A stretch of 64,000 nucleotides of DNA, taken from positions 1,736,001 through 1,800,000 of the forward strand of contig OZ251507.1 of assembly GCA_965242895.1 (NCBI GenBank), in the 5' to 3' direction. Source of the DNA: CATQHL01 sp965242895. GTDB lineage: Bacteria > Actinomycetota > Acidimicrobiia > Acidimicrobiales > CATQHL01. The translations under genes were made by a program, and so were the position numbers. Shown one piece after another: positions 25,024-34,459 of this stretch. The first letter of the stretch is position 1. Every line of letters begins with the position of its first letter. The notes beneath the pieces are model-generated. The model was not told the origin of the DNA. It searched no databases and was given only the letters and a program-made list of their open reading frames with translations.

Positions 25024-28000
25024 ATGGCTACGCCTACGAGCATGGGGCAGCCCCCCAGAATTAAGCCGCGAATCCCCAAGCCTCTTCAATCTCGCCGGTT
25101 CCGATGGATTCTGTTCGCGGTAATCGTCGCCTTCATCGTTCTGTTGTTTTCCCTGAGGGGTATAGCAGGCTTCTACACCGACTATCTGTGGTTCGACGCT
25201 CTTGGCCAGAACGACGTTTGGAGACGCGTACTGGTGTCACAGATCGTCTTGGCGCTCATCTTCATCGGCTTCTTAGGGATACTGATCTACGGCAACTTAG
25301 CCATAGCAGATCGGATAGCCCCTTCTGCGCGCCCAGAAGGTCCAGAGGAAGACGTGCTGAAGCGTTATCACGCCTCGGCCGGTCGTCGTCCGATACTGGT
25401 CCGCTTGCTGCTGACGCTGGTTTTCGCCATTCCGATTGGGGCGGGCGCTTCCGACCAATGGGAAGAGTGGCTGCTGCTCACCAACAGAGTGGACTTCGGC
25501 GTCAAAGACCCCCAGTTCAGCCTGGACATAGGGTTTTACGTTTTCCAGCTCCCCTTTGTTACTTACATAGTGGACTGGCTCTTCAACGTGACGCTGCTCA
25601 CCTTCTTTATCACTGCAGTAGCCCACTACTTGAATGGAGGGATTCGACTTCAAAATAAGGGCAACCGCGTCACACCGCAGGTAAAGGCGCACCTTTCCGT
25701 GATGCTGGGCGTCCTTGCCCTGATCAAGGCCGCCGACTACTTCCTGGGGCGTTACGAACTCACGACTTCTCGTCAGGGGGTGGTGGACGGAGCTACCTAT
25801 ACCGACGTGAACGCTCGGCTGCCCATTTACTACCTGCTCATCCTGATTTCTCTGTTGGCGTTCGTGTTGCTCCTTTACAACATCCGACGCAAAGGCTGGG
25901 TGCTCCCGACCGTGGCGGTGGGGCTTTGGATCTTTGTGACCATCGTCATGGGCGGTATCTATCCCCTGATCATTCAGCGCTTTCAGGTTGACCCCGACGA
26001 GTCGGCCAAGGAGCGGGAATACATAGCCCGCAACATCGAAATGACCAGGGAAGCGATGGGTCTCGCCAACGTCGAGAACAGGTCGTTCCGTTCCACTGGG
26101 GAACTCACGTACGAACAGATGGCCAACAATCCTGGGATCATCGGTTCGCTGCCTCTTCTCGACCCCAAGATCCTTTCCGACACCTTCGAGAACCTTGAAG
26201 GTGAAAGGCCGTTCTACCGTTTTCCCAAAGTCCTTGACATGGACCGCTACGAGGTAGACGGCGAGTTGACTCCCGTGGTGATCGGCGCTCGTCAGCTGAA
26301 CCCCGAAGGGTTTCCGCAAAGATCATGGGAAGCCCGCGCCCTCACCTACACGCACGGGTTCGGGGTCGCCTTGGCGCCTGCTAGCAGTGTGGAGGACGGT
26401 CTTCCCGATTTCAGAATCGGCGGTCTGCCCATCAACAACGAACTCGAAGTTTCCCTCGACGAACCGCGTCTCTACTACGGCGAAGAACTCGGCGATTACG
26501 CGGTGGTTCGCAGCGGCAGGCAGGAGGTCGACGACGCCGAAGGCACCGGGCAGGCCGTTTATACATACCAGGGAACGGGCGGGGTCAACATAGGCGGCTT
26601 TGTCCGTCAAGCGGCTTTCGCCTTGCGGTTCTGGGACATCAACACCCTCATATCCGGTTTCATAAACGACGAGAGCAGGATCATCTTCTACCGCGACGTC
26701 CGAGAGCGGGTCATGAAGTTGGCACCCTTCCTGCAGGCTGACGCCGACGCCTACCCGATTATCGCAGGGGGTCGGGTGCACTACATTCTCGATGCCTACA
26801 CCACCACGTCCCGCTACCCCTACGGACAGAGGGCCGACACTGAACAACTCGATCCGCAGAGCGGGCTGAGGGGCAACTTTAACTATGTCCGCAACTCGAT
26901 CAAGGCGGTAGTCGACGCGTTCGACGGATCGGTCACCTTGTACGTGATAGATCCCGACGATCCGATCATAAGCGCCTACCGTCAAGCCTTTCCGAAGCTA
27001 TTCACCGACTTCGCAGAGATGCCCGACGACATCAAGGCGCACATCCGCTACCCCGAAGATCTGTTCAGGGTTCAGACGAACATGTGGGCTCGTTACCAGC
27101 TAGGGGAACCTCAGGAGTTCTACGAGCAGGCCGAAGGGTGGGCGGTGGCTCAGGACCCGGGGGCGGTTTCAGGCGTTCAGTCCGCGCCCATAACCACGCC
27201 CGAAGGTCTCGTCGTTTCCAACCCGCGAGAGGCCCGTATTGAGCCTTACTACGTCTTGACGCAGCTTCCTTCTGAAGAGGATCAGGATTTTGTGATTTTG
27301 CGGTCTTACGTGCCGGTTTCGGCCGAAGACACCCGCAAGGAACTCACCGCGTTCATGGTGGGCAAGAGCGACCCCGACGAATACGGCCAGTTGGTTGCCT
27401 ACCGGGTGGAGCCTAGGGGCGGCACTGACGGGCCTGCGCTTGTCAACGCCAAGGTGCAGACCGACCCCTCCATTTCACGCGTTATCACGCTCTTGAATCA
27501 GCAGGGTTCACGAGTGGAGTTCGGCGACCTGCTCCTGATTCCGATCGAGAACTCCGTCCTGTACGTTAGGGCTCTTTACGTGGTCGCTCAGAGCACGCAG
27601 GTTCCGGAGCTGCAGCAGGTCATCGCCGTGCTAGGAGAGAACGTGGTCATGTGTCCCACCTTGGAGGAGGCTATGCAGAGCGTCTTCGGTTTGATGCCCA
27701 CGGTTGGACTAGAGGAAGCCACTGGCACCAGTTGTGTGGGCAACACGCGCCTGCGCACCGAGGCACCTCCGACGGAGACCGTCCCGCCCACGACTACCAC
27801 GACGACTACGACTACGACTACCACGACTACGGCTACGACGTCGACGACCGTCCCAGATTCTGAGACACAGCCGCCATCGGTTCCTCCTTCGCCCGCTGGC
27901 GACGCCGTGGATGACTTCGTGCGAGATCTGCTCAGCGAGGCGGGTGACAAGTTCACAGCGGCCGAAGACGCCTTGCGCCAGGGCAGGCTAGACCTTTATC

Positions 28001-28059
28001 AGCGGCGCATAGAAGAGGCGCAGGATCTGATCGGTCAAGCCCTCGAGTATCTGAACTAG
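25024..28059 (+). CDS. UPF0182 family membrane protein
   Basis: 1011 residues. The first ~300 contain about seven hydrophobic segments (for example WILFAVIVAFIVLLFSL and VAVGLWIFVTIVMGGIYPL), and the rest forms a large exported or cytoplasmic domain with the conserved stretches ALTYTHGFG, NYVRNSIKAVVDAFDG and VPVSAEDTRKELTAFM. These are characteristic of UPF0182 (COG1615), typical of actinobacteria and cyanobacteria; its function is unknown. Near the C-terminus lies a run of about 15 threonines, encoded by repeated ACN codons, followed by an amphipathic helix. It starts 21 bp after the DivIVA-like gene and likely shares its transcript. Confidence 0.92.
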   Translation: MATPTSMGQPPRIKPRIPKPLQSRRFRWILFAVIVAFIVLLFSLRGIAGFYTDYLWFDALGQNDVWRRVLVSQIVLALIFIGFLGILIYGNLAIADRIAPSARPEGPEEDVLKRYHASAGRRPILVRLLLTLVFAIPIGAGASDQWEEWLLLTNRVDFGVKDPQFSLDIGFYVFQLPFVTYIVDWLFNVTLLTFFITAVAHYLNGGIRLQNKGNRVTPQVKAHLSVMLGVLALIKAADYFLGRYELTTSRQGVVDGATYTDVNARLPIYYLLILISLLAFVLLLYNIRRKGWVLPTVAVGLWIFVTIVMGGIYPLIIQRFQVDPDESAKEREYIARNIEMTREAMGLANVENRSFRSTGELTYEQMANNPGIIGSLPLLDPKILSDTFENLEGERPFYRFPKVLDMDRYEVDGELTPVVIGARQLNPEGFPQRSWEARALTYTHGFGVALAPASSVEDGLPDFRIGGLPINNELEVSLDEPRLYYGEELGDYAVVRSGRQEVDDAEGTGQAVYTYQGTGGVNIGGFVRQAAFALRFWDINTLISGFINDESRIIFYRDVRERVMKLAPFLQADADAYPIIAGGRVHYILDAYTTTSRYPYGQRADTEQLDPQSGLRGNFNYVRNSIKAVVDAFDGSVTLYVIDPDDPIISAYRQAFPKLFTDFAEMPDDIKAHIRYPEDLFRVQTNMWARYQLGEPQEFYEQAEGWAVAQDPGAVSGVQSAPITTPEGLVVSNPREARIEPYYVLTQLPSEEDQDFVILRSYVPVSAEDTRKELTAFMVGKSDPDEYGQLVAYRVEPRGGTDGPALVNAKVQTDPSISRVITLLNQQGSRVEFGDLLLIPIENSVLYVRALYVVAQSTQVPELQQVIAVLGENVVMCPTLEEAMQSVFGLMPTVGLEEATGTSCVGNTRLRTEAPPTETVPPTTTTTTTTTTTTTTATTSTTVPDSETQPPSVPPSPAGDAVDDFVRDLLSEAGDKFTAAEDALRQGRLDLYQRRIEEAQDLIGQALEYLN

Positions 28060-28073
28060 CGGAGGGGGGCGAA

Positions 28074-28436
28074 TTGGCCGAGAACGTCTTGGGGGAAGAG
28101 CTGCAGCCGTGTTCGTTCGATCCTCTGACCGGCTTTTACCGCAACGGCTGCTGCGACACCGGCGGGGAGGACTTGGGTGTGCACGTCGTCTGCTCGGTCA
28201 TGACCGAGGAGTTCTTGGAGTTCAGCGCCTCACGCGGCAATGATCTGAGCACTCCGCAGCCCCGCTTCGGTTTCGAAGGACTTGCTCCAGGAGACCGTTG
28301 GTGCCTATGCGCTAGCCGCTGGAAGGAGGCCCTCGAGGCCGGTATGGCGCCGAAGGTGGTGTTGGAAGCGACCCATCTGCAGGCTCTGGAGTGGGTCACG
28401 CTGGACGACCTGCGCGCTCACGTCGCAGAAGACTGA
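28074..28436 (+). CDS. DUF2237 family protein
   Basis: A 120-residue protein with the DUF2237 hallmarks CSFDPLTGFYRNGCCDTGGEDLGVHVVCSVMTEEFLEFS and GLAPGDRWCLCASRWKEAL, and six cysteines in total. Function unknown; the regular Cys spacing hints at metal binding. It starts with TTG at 28074 behind a purine-rich ribosome site, 14 bp after the UPF0182 stop, and ends against a convergent acyl-CoA synthetase. Confidence 0.88.
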   Translation: MAENVLGEELQPCSFDPLTGFYRNGCCDTGGEDLGVHVVCSVMTEEFLEFSASRGNDLSTPQPRFGFEGLAPGDRWCLCASRWKEALEAGMAPKVVLEATHLQALEWVTLDDLRAHVAED

Positions 28437-28458
28437 CGGAGACGACTGACCGACGCAG

Positions 28459-28483
28459 ACGACTGACTGCAGCAGTCAGTCGT
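28459..28483. terminator. Palindrome between convergent genes
   Basis: Two 12-base arms (acgactgactgc at 28459-28470 and its reverse complement at 28472-28483) share a one-base centre, so a hairpin would open partly. It overlaps the 3' end of the minus-strand acyl-CoA synthetase and follows the DUF2237 stop, so it may end both transcripts. The nearby sequence repeats gacgactgac-like units. Confidence 0.45.
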
Positions 28484-30053
28484 GTTTGGCCGCTTCTGCG
28501 TCTCTCAGGATCCGCCTCAGAATCTTGCCCGACAGGGACTTGGGGATTTGATCCGTGAACTCGATCAGACGGATCTGCTTGTAGTGGGCCACCCGATCTG
28601 CCGCGTAGCTCATCAGCGCCTCTGCTGAGGCGTCTGCCCCCTCCTTGAGCACCACGAAAGCCTTGGGGATCTCTCCGGCTTCCTCGTCGGGCACGGGTAT
28701 GACAGCGGCGTCGGCCACATCAGGGTGCGAAAGCAGAACTCCCTCGAGTTCAGCCGGCGGAACCTGAAAACCCTTGTACTTGATCAGTTCCTTGAGGCGG
28801 TCCACCACGTAGTAGAAACCCTCGGAGTCCACGTGGCCGATGTCGCCGGTGTGCAGCCATCCTTCTGCATCCAAGGTGGCCGCCGTGGCTTGAGGATTGT
28901 TGAGGTACCCCTTCATGACCTGAGGGCCGCGTATCAAGATCTCGCCGTCAACTCCCGTTTCGACGTCGCCGCCCCCGTCGCTCTCCACGATTCGGCATTC
29001 GCTGTTGCAGACCAGCATGCCCACCGACCCTGGGTTGTCGTAGCCGGGTGGGGTGGCGTGCGTGATCGGACTAGTTTCGGTCAGACCGTATCCCTGGTAG
29101 ACGTCCGTCCCTAGCCGTTCCGCTGCGGCTCTGGCGACCCCGGCGTCGAGCGGGGCGGCCCCTGACATGATGGTGCGAAGGCTGGAGAGGTCATAGGAGT
29201 CCACCAGCGGGTGCTTGGCCAAGGCGAGCACTATAGGAGGGACTAGGTAGGCGCGGGTGACCTGATAGTCCTGAATGACTTTCAGGAACTCTTCTAGGTC
29301 GAATCGCGGCAGCGTGACCGCCGTGGTGCCGGTTCGCAGGGTGTTGTTCATCAAGACCTGCATTCCGTAGATATGGAAGAACGGGAGCACGGCGACGGCG
29401 TTCTCGTCTGATGGGAGCGGGACGATGCTGTCGGTCTGGACGAGGTTGGCCACGAGGTTGCGGTGGGTGAGCATCACCCCTTTGGAGAGTCCGGTCGTGC
29501 CGCTGGAGTAAGGCAGCACAGCCAGCGTTTCGGCCGGATCGTCCAGCCTCGCTCCTGCGTAAGGCTCTGCAGTCAGGAGTTCGGCGAAAGCGGTAGCCGA
29601 GGCGTCGGCCGGGGCTTCTCCGAGCACCACGATTGCCTTCAGATCGTGTTCGGCCGCAGCAGCCTGCGCCAAGGGCAGGAACATGGGAATCGTGAACAGC
29701 CACTTCGTATTGCAGTCCCTGAGTTGGTGCAGAACTTCGGCGGGAGTGCAGGTGGGATTGAAAGTGGTGACAGCCCCGCCCGCATGCAGCGTGCCGTGGA
29801 AAACCGTTGCGTATTCGGGGATGTTAGGGCTGAGGATTCCCAGGACGTCTCCTTCGGAGAAACCGCGCTCTACCAATCCCCCGGCGAATTTTTGAACCAT
29901 TCCGTGAAGGCTGGCGTAGTTGTAGGAGCGTCCGCTGGGGCCGTCAATCAGGGCAGTCTTGCTGCCTCGGCTGTCCGCCTCGGCGAACACGAACTGAGTG
30001 AGGGAGCAGTTGGGGATTTCCTCGTCCGGAAGTTTGCTCTTCAATATGGCCAT
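28476..30053 (-). CDS. Acyl-CoA synthetase of the 4-coumarate-CoA ligase type
   Basis: AMP-forming ligase joining a carboxylic acid to CoA. Seen: ATP-binding loop PYSSGTTGLSKGVMLTHRN, GYGLTETSPITH, and the hinge-lysine region ELIKYKGFQVPPAELE followed by the catalytic Lys in PKSLSGKILRRIL. Order and spacing match the plant 4-coumarate-CoA ligase group, although bacterial relatives accept fatty, aromatic and other acids, so the substrate is open. Length 525 is normal. About 230 bp separate it from the next synthetase on the same strand. Confidence 0.9.
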   Translation of the reverse strand: MAILKSKLPDEEIPNCSLTQFVFAEADSRGSKTALIDGPSGRSYNYASLHGMVQKFAGGLVERGFSEGDVLGILSPNIPEYATVFHGTLHAGGAVTTFNPTCTPAEVLHQLRDCNTKWLFTIPMFLPLAQAAAAEHDLKAIVVLGEAPADASATAFAELLTAEPYAGARLDDPAETLAVLPYSSGTTGLSKGVMLTHRNLVANLVQTDSIVPLPSDENAVAVLPFFHIYGMQVLMNNTLRTGTTAVTLPRFDLEEFLKVIQDYQVTRAYLVPPIVLALAKHPLVDSYDLSSLRTIMSGAAPLDAGVARAAAERLGTDVYQGYGLTETSPITHATPPGYDNPGSVGMLVCNSECRIVESDGGGDVETGVDGEILIRGPQVMKGYLNNPQATAATLDAEGWLHTGDIGHVDSEGFYYVVDRLKELIKYKGFQVPPAELEGVLLSHPDVADAAVIPVPDEEAGEIPKAFVVLKEGADASAEALMSYAADRVAHYKQIRLIEFTDQIPKSLSGKILRRILRDAEAAKHD

Positions 30054-30198
30054 TTCCTACCCCTTTCGTTCTGCCGCAGGATTTCTGCATCAGAATTTTA
30101 GCGCTTTGTTAATTGGCGTTGTTTGGTGAGTTCGACTAGCTTGCCGGCGGCAAGCATGGCTCGGTTCGGTTCTCTCCTGTTCTTCCTACCCCTCCTCA

Positions 30199-30284
30199 GC
30201 GGCCGCCGCTTAATCTTCGCCAGACCGCCGGCGCTGGTGCTCACCAGTTCAGTCTCCCCTATCCCTCCTTGCGGCCGCCGCTTA
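30199..30284. repeat. 14-bp direct repeat in the gap between two synthetase genes
   Basis: The sequence gcggccgccgctta occurs at 30199-30212 and 30271-30284; the second copy covers the stop of the upstream synthetase. The gap 30054-30281 otherwise shows no gene or clear signal. Confidence 0.7.
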
Positions 30285-31919
30285 GGGCGTTTGGTCGGTC
30301 AGCCCGAGACGTTCTGCGAGTCCGATGCGCTGAAGTTTCCCTGTGGGGCCTTTGGGCAGAGATTCCAGAAAGACGATCTTCCTAGGCACCTTAAAAGCGG
30401 CCAACTGTTCGGACAGGAATGCCCGTAGTTGGCGCTCACTCAACTCGGCGCCTTCGGTGATCACTACGGCGGCGGCGGGCTCTTCGCCCAGTTTGTCGTG
30501 AGGAGCGGCAAAGGTTGCAGCCTCGGCTACCAGGGGGTGGCTGAGCAGGACTTCGTCCACTTCGATGGGGGAGACTTTTTCGCCCCCCCGGTTGATCTGT
30601 TCCTTCAGCCGTCCAGTCAAAAACAGGTAGCCGTCTTTGTCCAGGCAGCCCTCGTCGCCGGTTCGAAACCAGCCCGAGGTGAAGGCCGTCTGGTTAGCTT
30701 CGGGGTTGTTCTCGTATCCGCCCATGACCGTGCGGCCTTTGATACACACCTCGCCGCACTCTCCGGTCGGCAGCGGTCGGCCGTTCTCATCCAGAATCGT
30801 CAACTGGATTCCGGTGGGCAACCCCACCGATTTGGGTTTGGCAGGTGCCGGGGGCAGCGGATTCGAACACATCTGATGCGTCGCCTCGGTCATTCCATAT
30901 GCCTCTATCACCGGGGCGTTGAAGAGCTCCCCGAGCCTGGCCATCACCGGGGAGGGCAGCGAAGCCGATGACGAACGCACGAAGCGCAGCTCGGCGTTCA
31001 GCGCTTCGGCTTTGTGAGGCTCGGCTCGGGCGAGGAGCATCTGATGCATGGTGGGCACAGCCGTGAAGAAACTCGGGCGCAGTACGCCGAGTTGTGCGAA
31101 GAAGCGGAAGGCGTCGAAGCCTTCAGTGCAGGCCACCGACCCTCCCGCCGCCAGCGGTGACAGCAAACCCGCCAGCAGTCCGTGGATGTGGAACAGCGGC
31201 ATGACGTTCATGGAGCGGTCCTGGTGGGTCAGCAGCAGGGATGCGGCGATGTTGGTTGCTGAGAGTGCCAGGTTGCGTTGGCGGATCGGGACGATCTTGG
31301 GACGTGAGGTGGTGCCGGAGGTATGCAGTACCAGAGCGGTGTCGTCCGGCGACGGATCGTGTCGTTCAGGCGGACTTGTCCCCGAGCGCTCGGTACGCTC
31401 GGCAGAGGAGCGGCTGCGGGTGTCGTCCGGCGACGGATCGTGTCGTTCGGGTGAACTGCTAGCTAGACGGCCATGGCCGGACGTCCCTTGTTTTCCGGCG
31501 ATGTCTAAGTGCAGCCCGCCCGGAGCGCCGCTCAGCGAGAGAACCAGCGTGCCGTCACCGGCAGCGGCGCGAGCCGCCTCCGATCCGCCGTCCTGCCCCA
31601 CGATGAGCGTTCGAGCTCCGAGATCCTCTAGGTAGAAGCGGAACTCGCTCTCGCGGTAGCGGGGGTTGAGCGGAGCGGCGCACCCGTAGGAGGCCGCGGT
31701 CAGAAAGGCGATTGCCGCTGCCGGCCCGTTCGGCAGGACCAAGGCAATGCGATCCCCCGCAGCGGCGCCCAGGAAGTCCAGTCGGTCGGTCAAGCGTTCT
31801 ATCTCGGCTCGGAGTTGGGAGTAGGTCAGAAGGCTTGCGTCGGGGCAGACGACGGCAGGGCGTTCAGGGTCGCCGCGGCTCAGAAGTTCCGGGAGCGTCA
31901 GAGGGGGTCGAGTCGTCAA
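30282..31919 (-). CDS. Acyl-CoA synthetase resembling oxalate-CoA ligase
   Basis: AMP-forming ligase with loop HTSGTTSRPKIVPI, the segment EAYGMTEATHQMCSNPLPP and GLPTGIQLTILDE, which together recall the AAE3/PCS60 group that activates oxalate. Length 545 includes an insertion at about residues 156-193, in front of the ATP loop, created by an 81-bp in-frame duplication in which ERHDPSPDDT occurs twice. The inserted part is Ser/Arg-rich, presumably a surface loop. If real, the substrate could be oxalate and the neighbouring ketopantoate-reductase-like gene a cofactor-related partner, but this is weak inference. Confidence 0.78.
   Translation of the reverse strand: MTTRPPLTLPELLSRGDPERPAVVCPDASLLTYSQLRAEIERLTDRLDFLGAAAGDRIALVLPNGPAAAIAFLTAASYGCAAPLNPRYRESEFRFYLEDLGARTLIVGQDGGSEAARAAAGDGTLVLSLSGAPGGLHLDIAGKQGTSGHGRLASSSPERHDPSPDDTRSRSSAERTERSGTSPPERHDPSPDDTALVLHTSGTTSRPKIVPIRQRNLALSATNIAASLLLTHQDRSMNVMPLFHIHGLLAGLLSPLAAGGSVACTEGFDAFRFFAQLGVLRPSFFTAVPTMHQMLLARAEPHKAEALNAELRFVRSSSASLPSPVMARLGELFNAPVIEAYGMTEATHQMCSNPLPPAPAKPKSVGLPTGIQLTILDENGRPLPTGECGEVCIKGRTVMGGYENNPEANQTAFTSGWFRTGDEGCLDKDGYLFLTGRLKEQINRGGEKVSPIEVDEVLLSHPLVAEAATFAAPHDKLGEEPAAAVVITEGAELSERQLRAFLSEQLAAFKVPRKIVFLESLPKGPTGKLQRIGLAERLGLTDQTP
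31338..31448 (-). repeat. 30-bp direct repeat, in-frame insertion in a synthetase
   Basis: Copies at 31338-31367 and 31419-31448 are identical, 81 bp (27 codons) apart. They lie in the poorly conserved part just upstream of the ATP loop and leave the frame intact. Confidence 0.85.
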
Positions 31920-32024
31920 CCTGAGTCCGCCTGATCAAACCTGATCAAATCGGCGATCTGTGCGCATTGAGCGTCCGCCGCTCTGTGTGAATTGAGCTCC
32001 GCCGCATTAGAGGCAGGTGAGTCG

Positions 32025-33044
32025 TCAACCGGAGTTCGCATTCCTGAGGATGCGCTCGTTCAGCAGGGAAGTGAGGGCGTAGACAGCAGAGATCACGGGC
32101 GTGTCCACGCCTGTGATCTGGCCCAGATCGATGAACACCCCCACGAGCGGATCGATCTCTAGCGGCCGTCCGGCTTCGACGTCCTGGAGCATCGACGTCT
32201 TGTGGCTTCCCACCTTCTCGGCGCCTGCGATGCGCGCGCTGACGCTGAGACGGATGCTTACGCCAAGCGCTTCGGCGATCTCCCTGGCTTCCATCATCAT
32301 CTCCGCCGCTAAATCTCGGGTTGCCGTCGTCTTGCAGAGTTTTTCCAGGGTGGCGCCGGTGAGTGCGCTGATGGGGTTGAAGGCCAGATTTCCCCATGCC
32401 TTGACCCAGATGTGAGAGCGAATGTCGCTCAGAACCCGAGATTTGAAACCCGCCTTGCCGAAGGCCGAAGCTATCAAAGCGGCCCTGTCTGAGTGTGTGC
32501 CGTCCAACTCGCCCACTGGGAACCGATTGCCTTCGATGTGGGTTATGACCCCAGGGGCGGTTTTCTCAGCGGCAGGGTAGGGGATGGAGGCAACCAGCCG
32601 TTCCGCTGGGATGGCCTCGGCTAGGGCGCCGTCGGGGTCCAGTCTGGTGAGTCTCCGACCTTCGTGCTCGCCTCCGTGTCGTTCGAAATACCACCAAGGG
32701 ATGCCGTTCTGAACCGGTACGACGACCGTCTCCGAGTTGTACAGGCAGCACAGACGATCCGCCACCGCCGCTATCTGATGAGCCTTCAGGGCAAGGATGA
32801 CCATGTCCTGCGCTCCCAGGGTCTCGAAGTCGTCCGCGGCGGCCAGTCCCTTGGCGACGCTGACGCTGCCGTCGATCTCGTTCAGACGTAGACCGTCGGA
32901 TCGAATGGCCGCTAAGTGCTCGCCTCGTGCGACGACACTCACCTCGTATCCTGCCTGAGAGAGTCGGCAGGCCAGGAGCCCTCCGATGGCTCCTGCGCCT
33001 ACCACGCAGATGCGTATGGATGTTCCGTCAGACGCTGTAGACAT
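32025..33044 (-). CDS. Ketopantoate reductase-like (2-dehydropantoate 2-reductase family) protein
   Basis: NADPH-dependent reductase family; classical PanE makes pantoate for coenzyme A. Seen: Rossmann loop CVVGAGAIGGLLACRL, VILALKAHQ, and PVQNGIPWW, followed by the helical C-terminal domain with WVKAWGNLAFNPISALTG, where Lys and Asn correspond to the catalytic residues of PanE. I chose ATG at 33044, since the longer frame to 33188 reads a different, Ser/Arg-rich shadow. The family is broad and several members act on other 2-oxoacids. Its start lies inside the end of an amidohydrolase remnant. Confidence 0.85.
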   Translation of the reverse strand: MSTASDGTSIRICVVGAGAIGGLLACRLSQAGYEVSVVARGEHLAAIRSDGLRLNEIDGSVSVAKGLAAADDFETLGAQDMVILALKAHQIAAVADRLCCLYNSETVVVPVQNGIPWWYFERHGGEHEGRRLTRLDPDGALAEAIPAERLVASIPYPAAEKTAPGVITHIEGNRFPVGELDGTHSDRAALIASAFGKAGFKSRVLSDIRSHIWVKAWGNLAFNPISALTGATLEKLCKTTATRDLAAEMMMEAREIAEALGVSIRLSVSARIAGAEKVGSHKTSMLQDVEAGRPLEIDPLVGVFIDLGQITGVDTPVISAVYALTSLLNERILRNANSG

Positions 33045-33196
33045 GCTCGGCGTTCTCAGAGACGAGTGCCTTACGCTCGTCTGCTCTGAAGTTGGCGATG
33101 ATGTCCTTGCAGACCTCGATGAGGGCGGGGTGCTCTTCCGTGTCATCCAACCAAGTCGGCGCACAGGACGTTCTCCCGCAGCAGACATGAAGGTCG
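33028..33196 (-). pseudogene. Possible remnant of an amidohydrolase gene
   Basis: In the frame shifted from the ketopantoate-reductase gene, bases 33120 to 33028 read DDTEEHPALIEVCKDIIANF and then RADERKALVSENAEHVYSV and stop, which resembles the C-terminus of amidohydrolases (helix, then an ENAAR-type end). Upstream, RENVLCADLV, which could be the preceding strand, is in another frame. No start or full domain is present, so it looks like a truncated, frameshifted 3' fragment. Its stop overlaps the reductase start by 17 bases, as if the two were once translationally coupled. Weak match. Confidence 0.4.
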
Positions 33197-33324
33197 ACGA
33201 GTAACGCTGCGTCGCTCAGTGGTGACTCCTTTGACGTGTGGTCTATGTGATGCTTGCGTAAGGACGCTCTGAGTCTCGAGCCTGCACGTTTGTAGGGAGT
33301 GCTCGGATCGGATTGGCGGGTGAG

Positions 33325-33429
33325 TTCGAGCGTGCGCGCTGGTTTCTGATGTTACGTGATGGCAGCACCAACAGCGCACCCACCGCCGCGACGTGATTTC
33401 GAGCGTGCGCTCCGGGCTTCTGATGTTAC
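33325..33429. repeat. Imperfect ~31-bp direct repeat in a gene-free stretch
   Basis: 33325-33355 and 33398-33429 share ttcgagcgtgcgc, a few differing bases, and ttctgatgttac. They are 73 bp apart. The interval 33197-33485 has no gene that I can support. Confidence 0.75.
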
Positions 33430-33485
33430 AAAATGCTCAAAGAGTTGGAAGGTTGGTCTGAGTTTCTAGAGCGTTCCCCCTCCTT

Positions 33486-34178
33486 CTAAGCAAGGCCCAT
33501 GTGCGCTTCGAAGCTTTCCAGGCACCAGCGGGAGAAAATTCCAGCGTCCATCCATTCGGCTAGGCCGGGATGCACATCGGGTACGTAGAACTTGCCTGCG
33601 GCGGTCGCTTGCCGCAGTTCTTCCCAGGTGTGGTATCGGCGTGAGAGCGAGCTGACGGGTTCGGTCGGCGGAGGCGACGGCAACTCCAGTGCTCTGAGGA
33701 CGCAGTCGACGACGCGCCCCCGTACTTCTCGCGTTTCGCAAATCCGCTCATCGTTTCCTTCCTGTGCAAGCAGAGCGATGCGCCTGCCGTCGCGTGCTGC
33801 GACGAACGCCACGTATACGTTCGATTCCTCGGAGGATACTTCACGGCCTTCCGTAGCCACGAACAGAGCTTCCCAGTTTCGGGGAGCACAGAACCCCAGC
33901 AGTTGCTGAACCACCCCTTGCGGTCCTATCGGCACGACGTGCAGTTCGTAAAGCGCGGCGCTCTCGTCCCCCCTAACGGTCGGCGGGTTTTCTCCTTCGG
34001 AGATGGCTAGCCCATCACCTCTTGATGAGACCAAGCCTGCGAGGAAAGGTGCCAGTCCGTCCCTTTCGGTTATTGCTGCAAGCAGTTGACGAAGCACTCG
34101 TTCAAGGACCCCGGCATTTCCGTTCTCGCTGCTGTTGAATTTCCCAGCCGAAGGTTCTTGCGGTAAAGATCGAGACAT
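33486..34178 (-). CDS. Hypothetical protein
   Basis: A 230-residue soluble protein. I chose ATG 34178, which follows a strong ribosome site (ggagga); the open frame extends to 34277 without signal. Visible are a mostly hydrophobic/polar mix with an N-terminal helix around 25-45 and a C-terminal part containing YHTWEELRQATAAGKFYVPD, which reads like a small helical domain. No family recognised, no membrane segment. Isolated on the minus strand before a 280-bp gap with no clear feature, divergent from the esterase gene. Confidence 0.6.
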   Translation of the reverse strand: MSRSLPQEPSAGKFNSSENGNAGVLERVLRQLLAAITERDGLAPFLAGLVSSRGDGLAISEGENPPTVRGDESAALYELHVVPIGPQGVVQQLLGFCAPRNWEALFVATEGREVSSEESNVYVAFVAARDGRRIALLAQEGNDERICETREVRGRVVDCVLRALELPSPPPTEPVSSLSRRYHTWEELRQATAAGKFYVPDVHPGLAEWMDAGIFSRWCLESFEAHMGLA

Positions 34179-34459
34179 TTGTTCCTCCCTTGTGTTCCCG
34201 CTTTGCGGGATGCTTTGGCAGCCCACGGGGGAAGCTGCAAGAAAGCGCAAAAAGGGAAAGCGCAAGATGAAGCACAATGGGGAATCTGCAAGGAAGCCGG
34301 GGGAAGACTCAGAAAGAGGGGAAACGGAAGGGGGAAATGGTCGGCGGCTTGCACACCGCTAGGCCGTAGTGGAACGGCAGCCCAAGTCTGTCAGAGGGGT
34401 GTGACAATCTTGGCGGCTCGCAATCCTTCGTTAGCCTATGGCCTGGAAAGGAGCGTCAC

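Noticed and set aside
27770..27860. Simple-sequence repeat as an independent element
   Set aside because: It encodes a Thr-rich linker in frame within UPF0182 and has no other sign of function.
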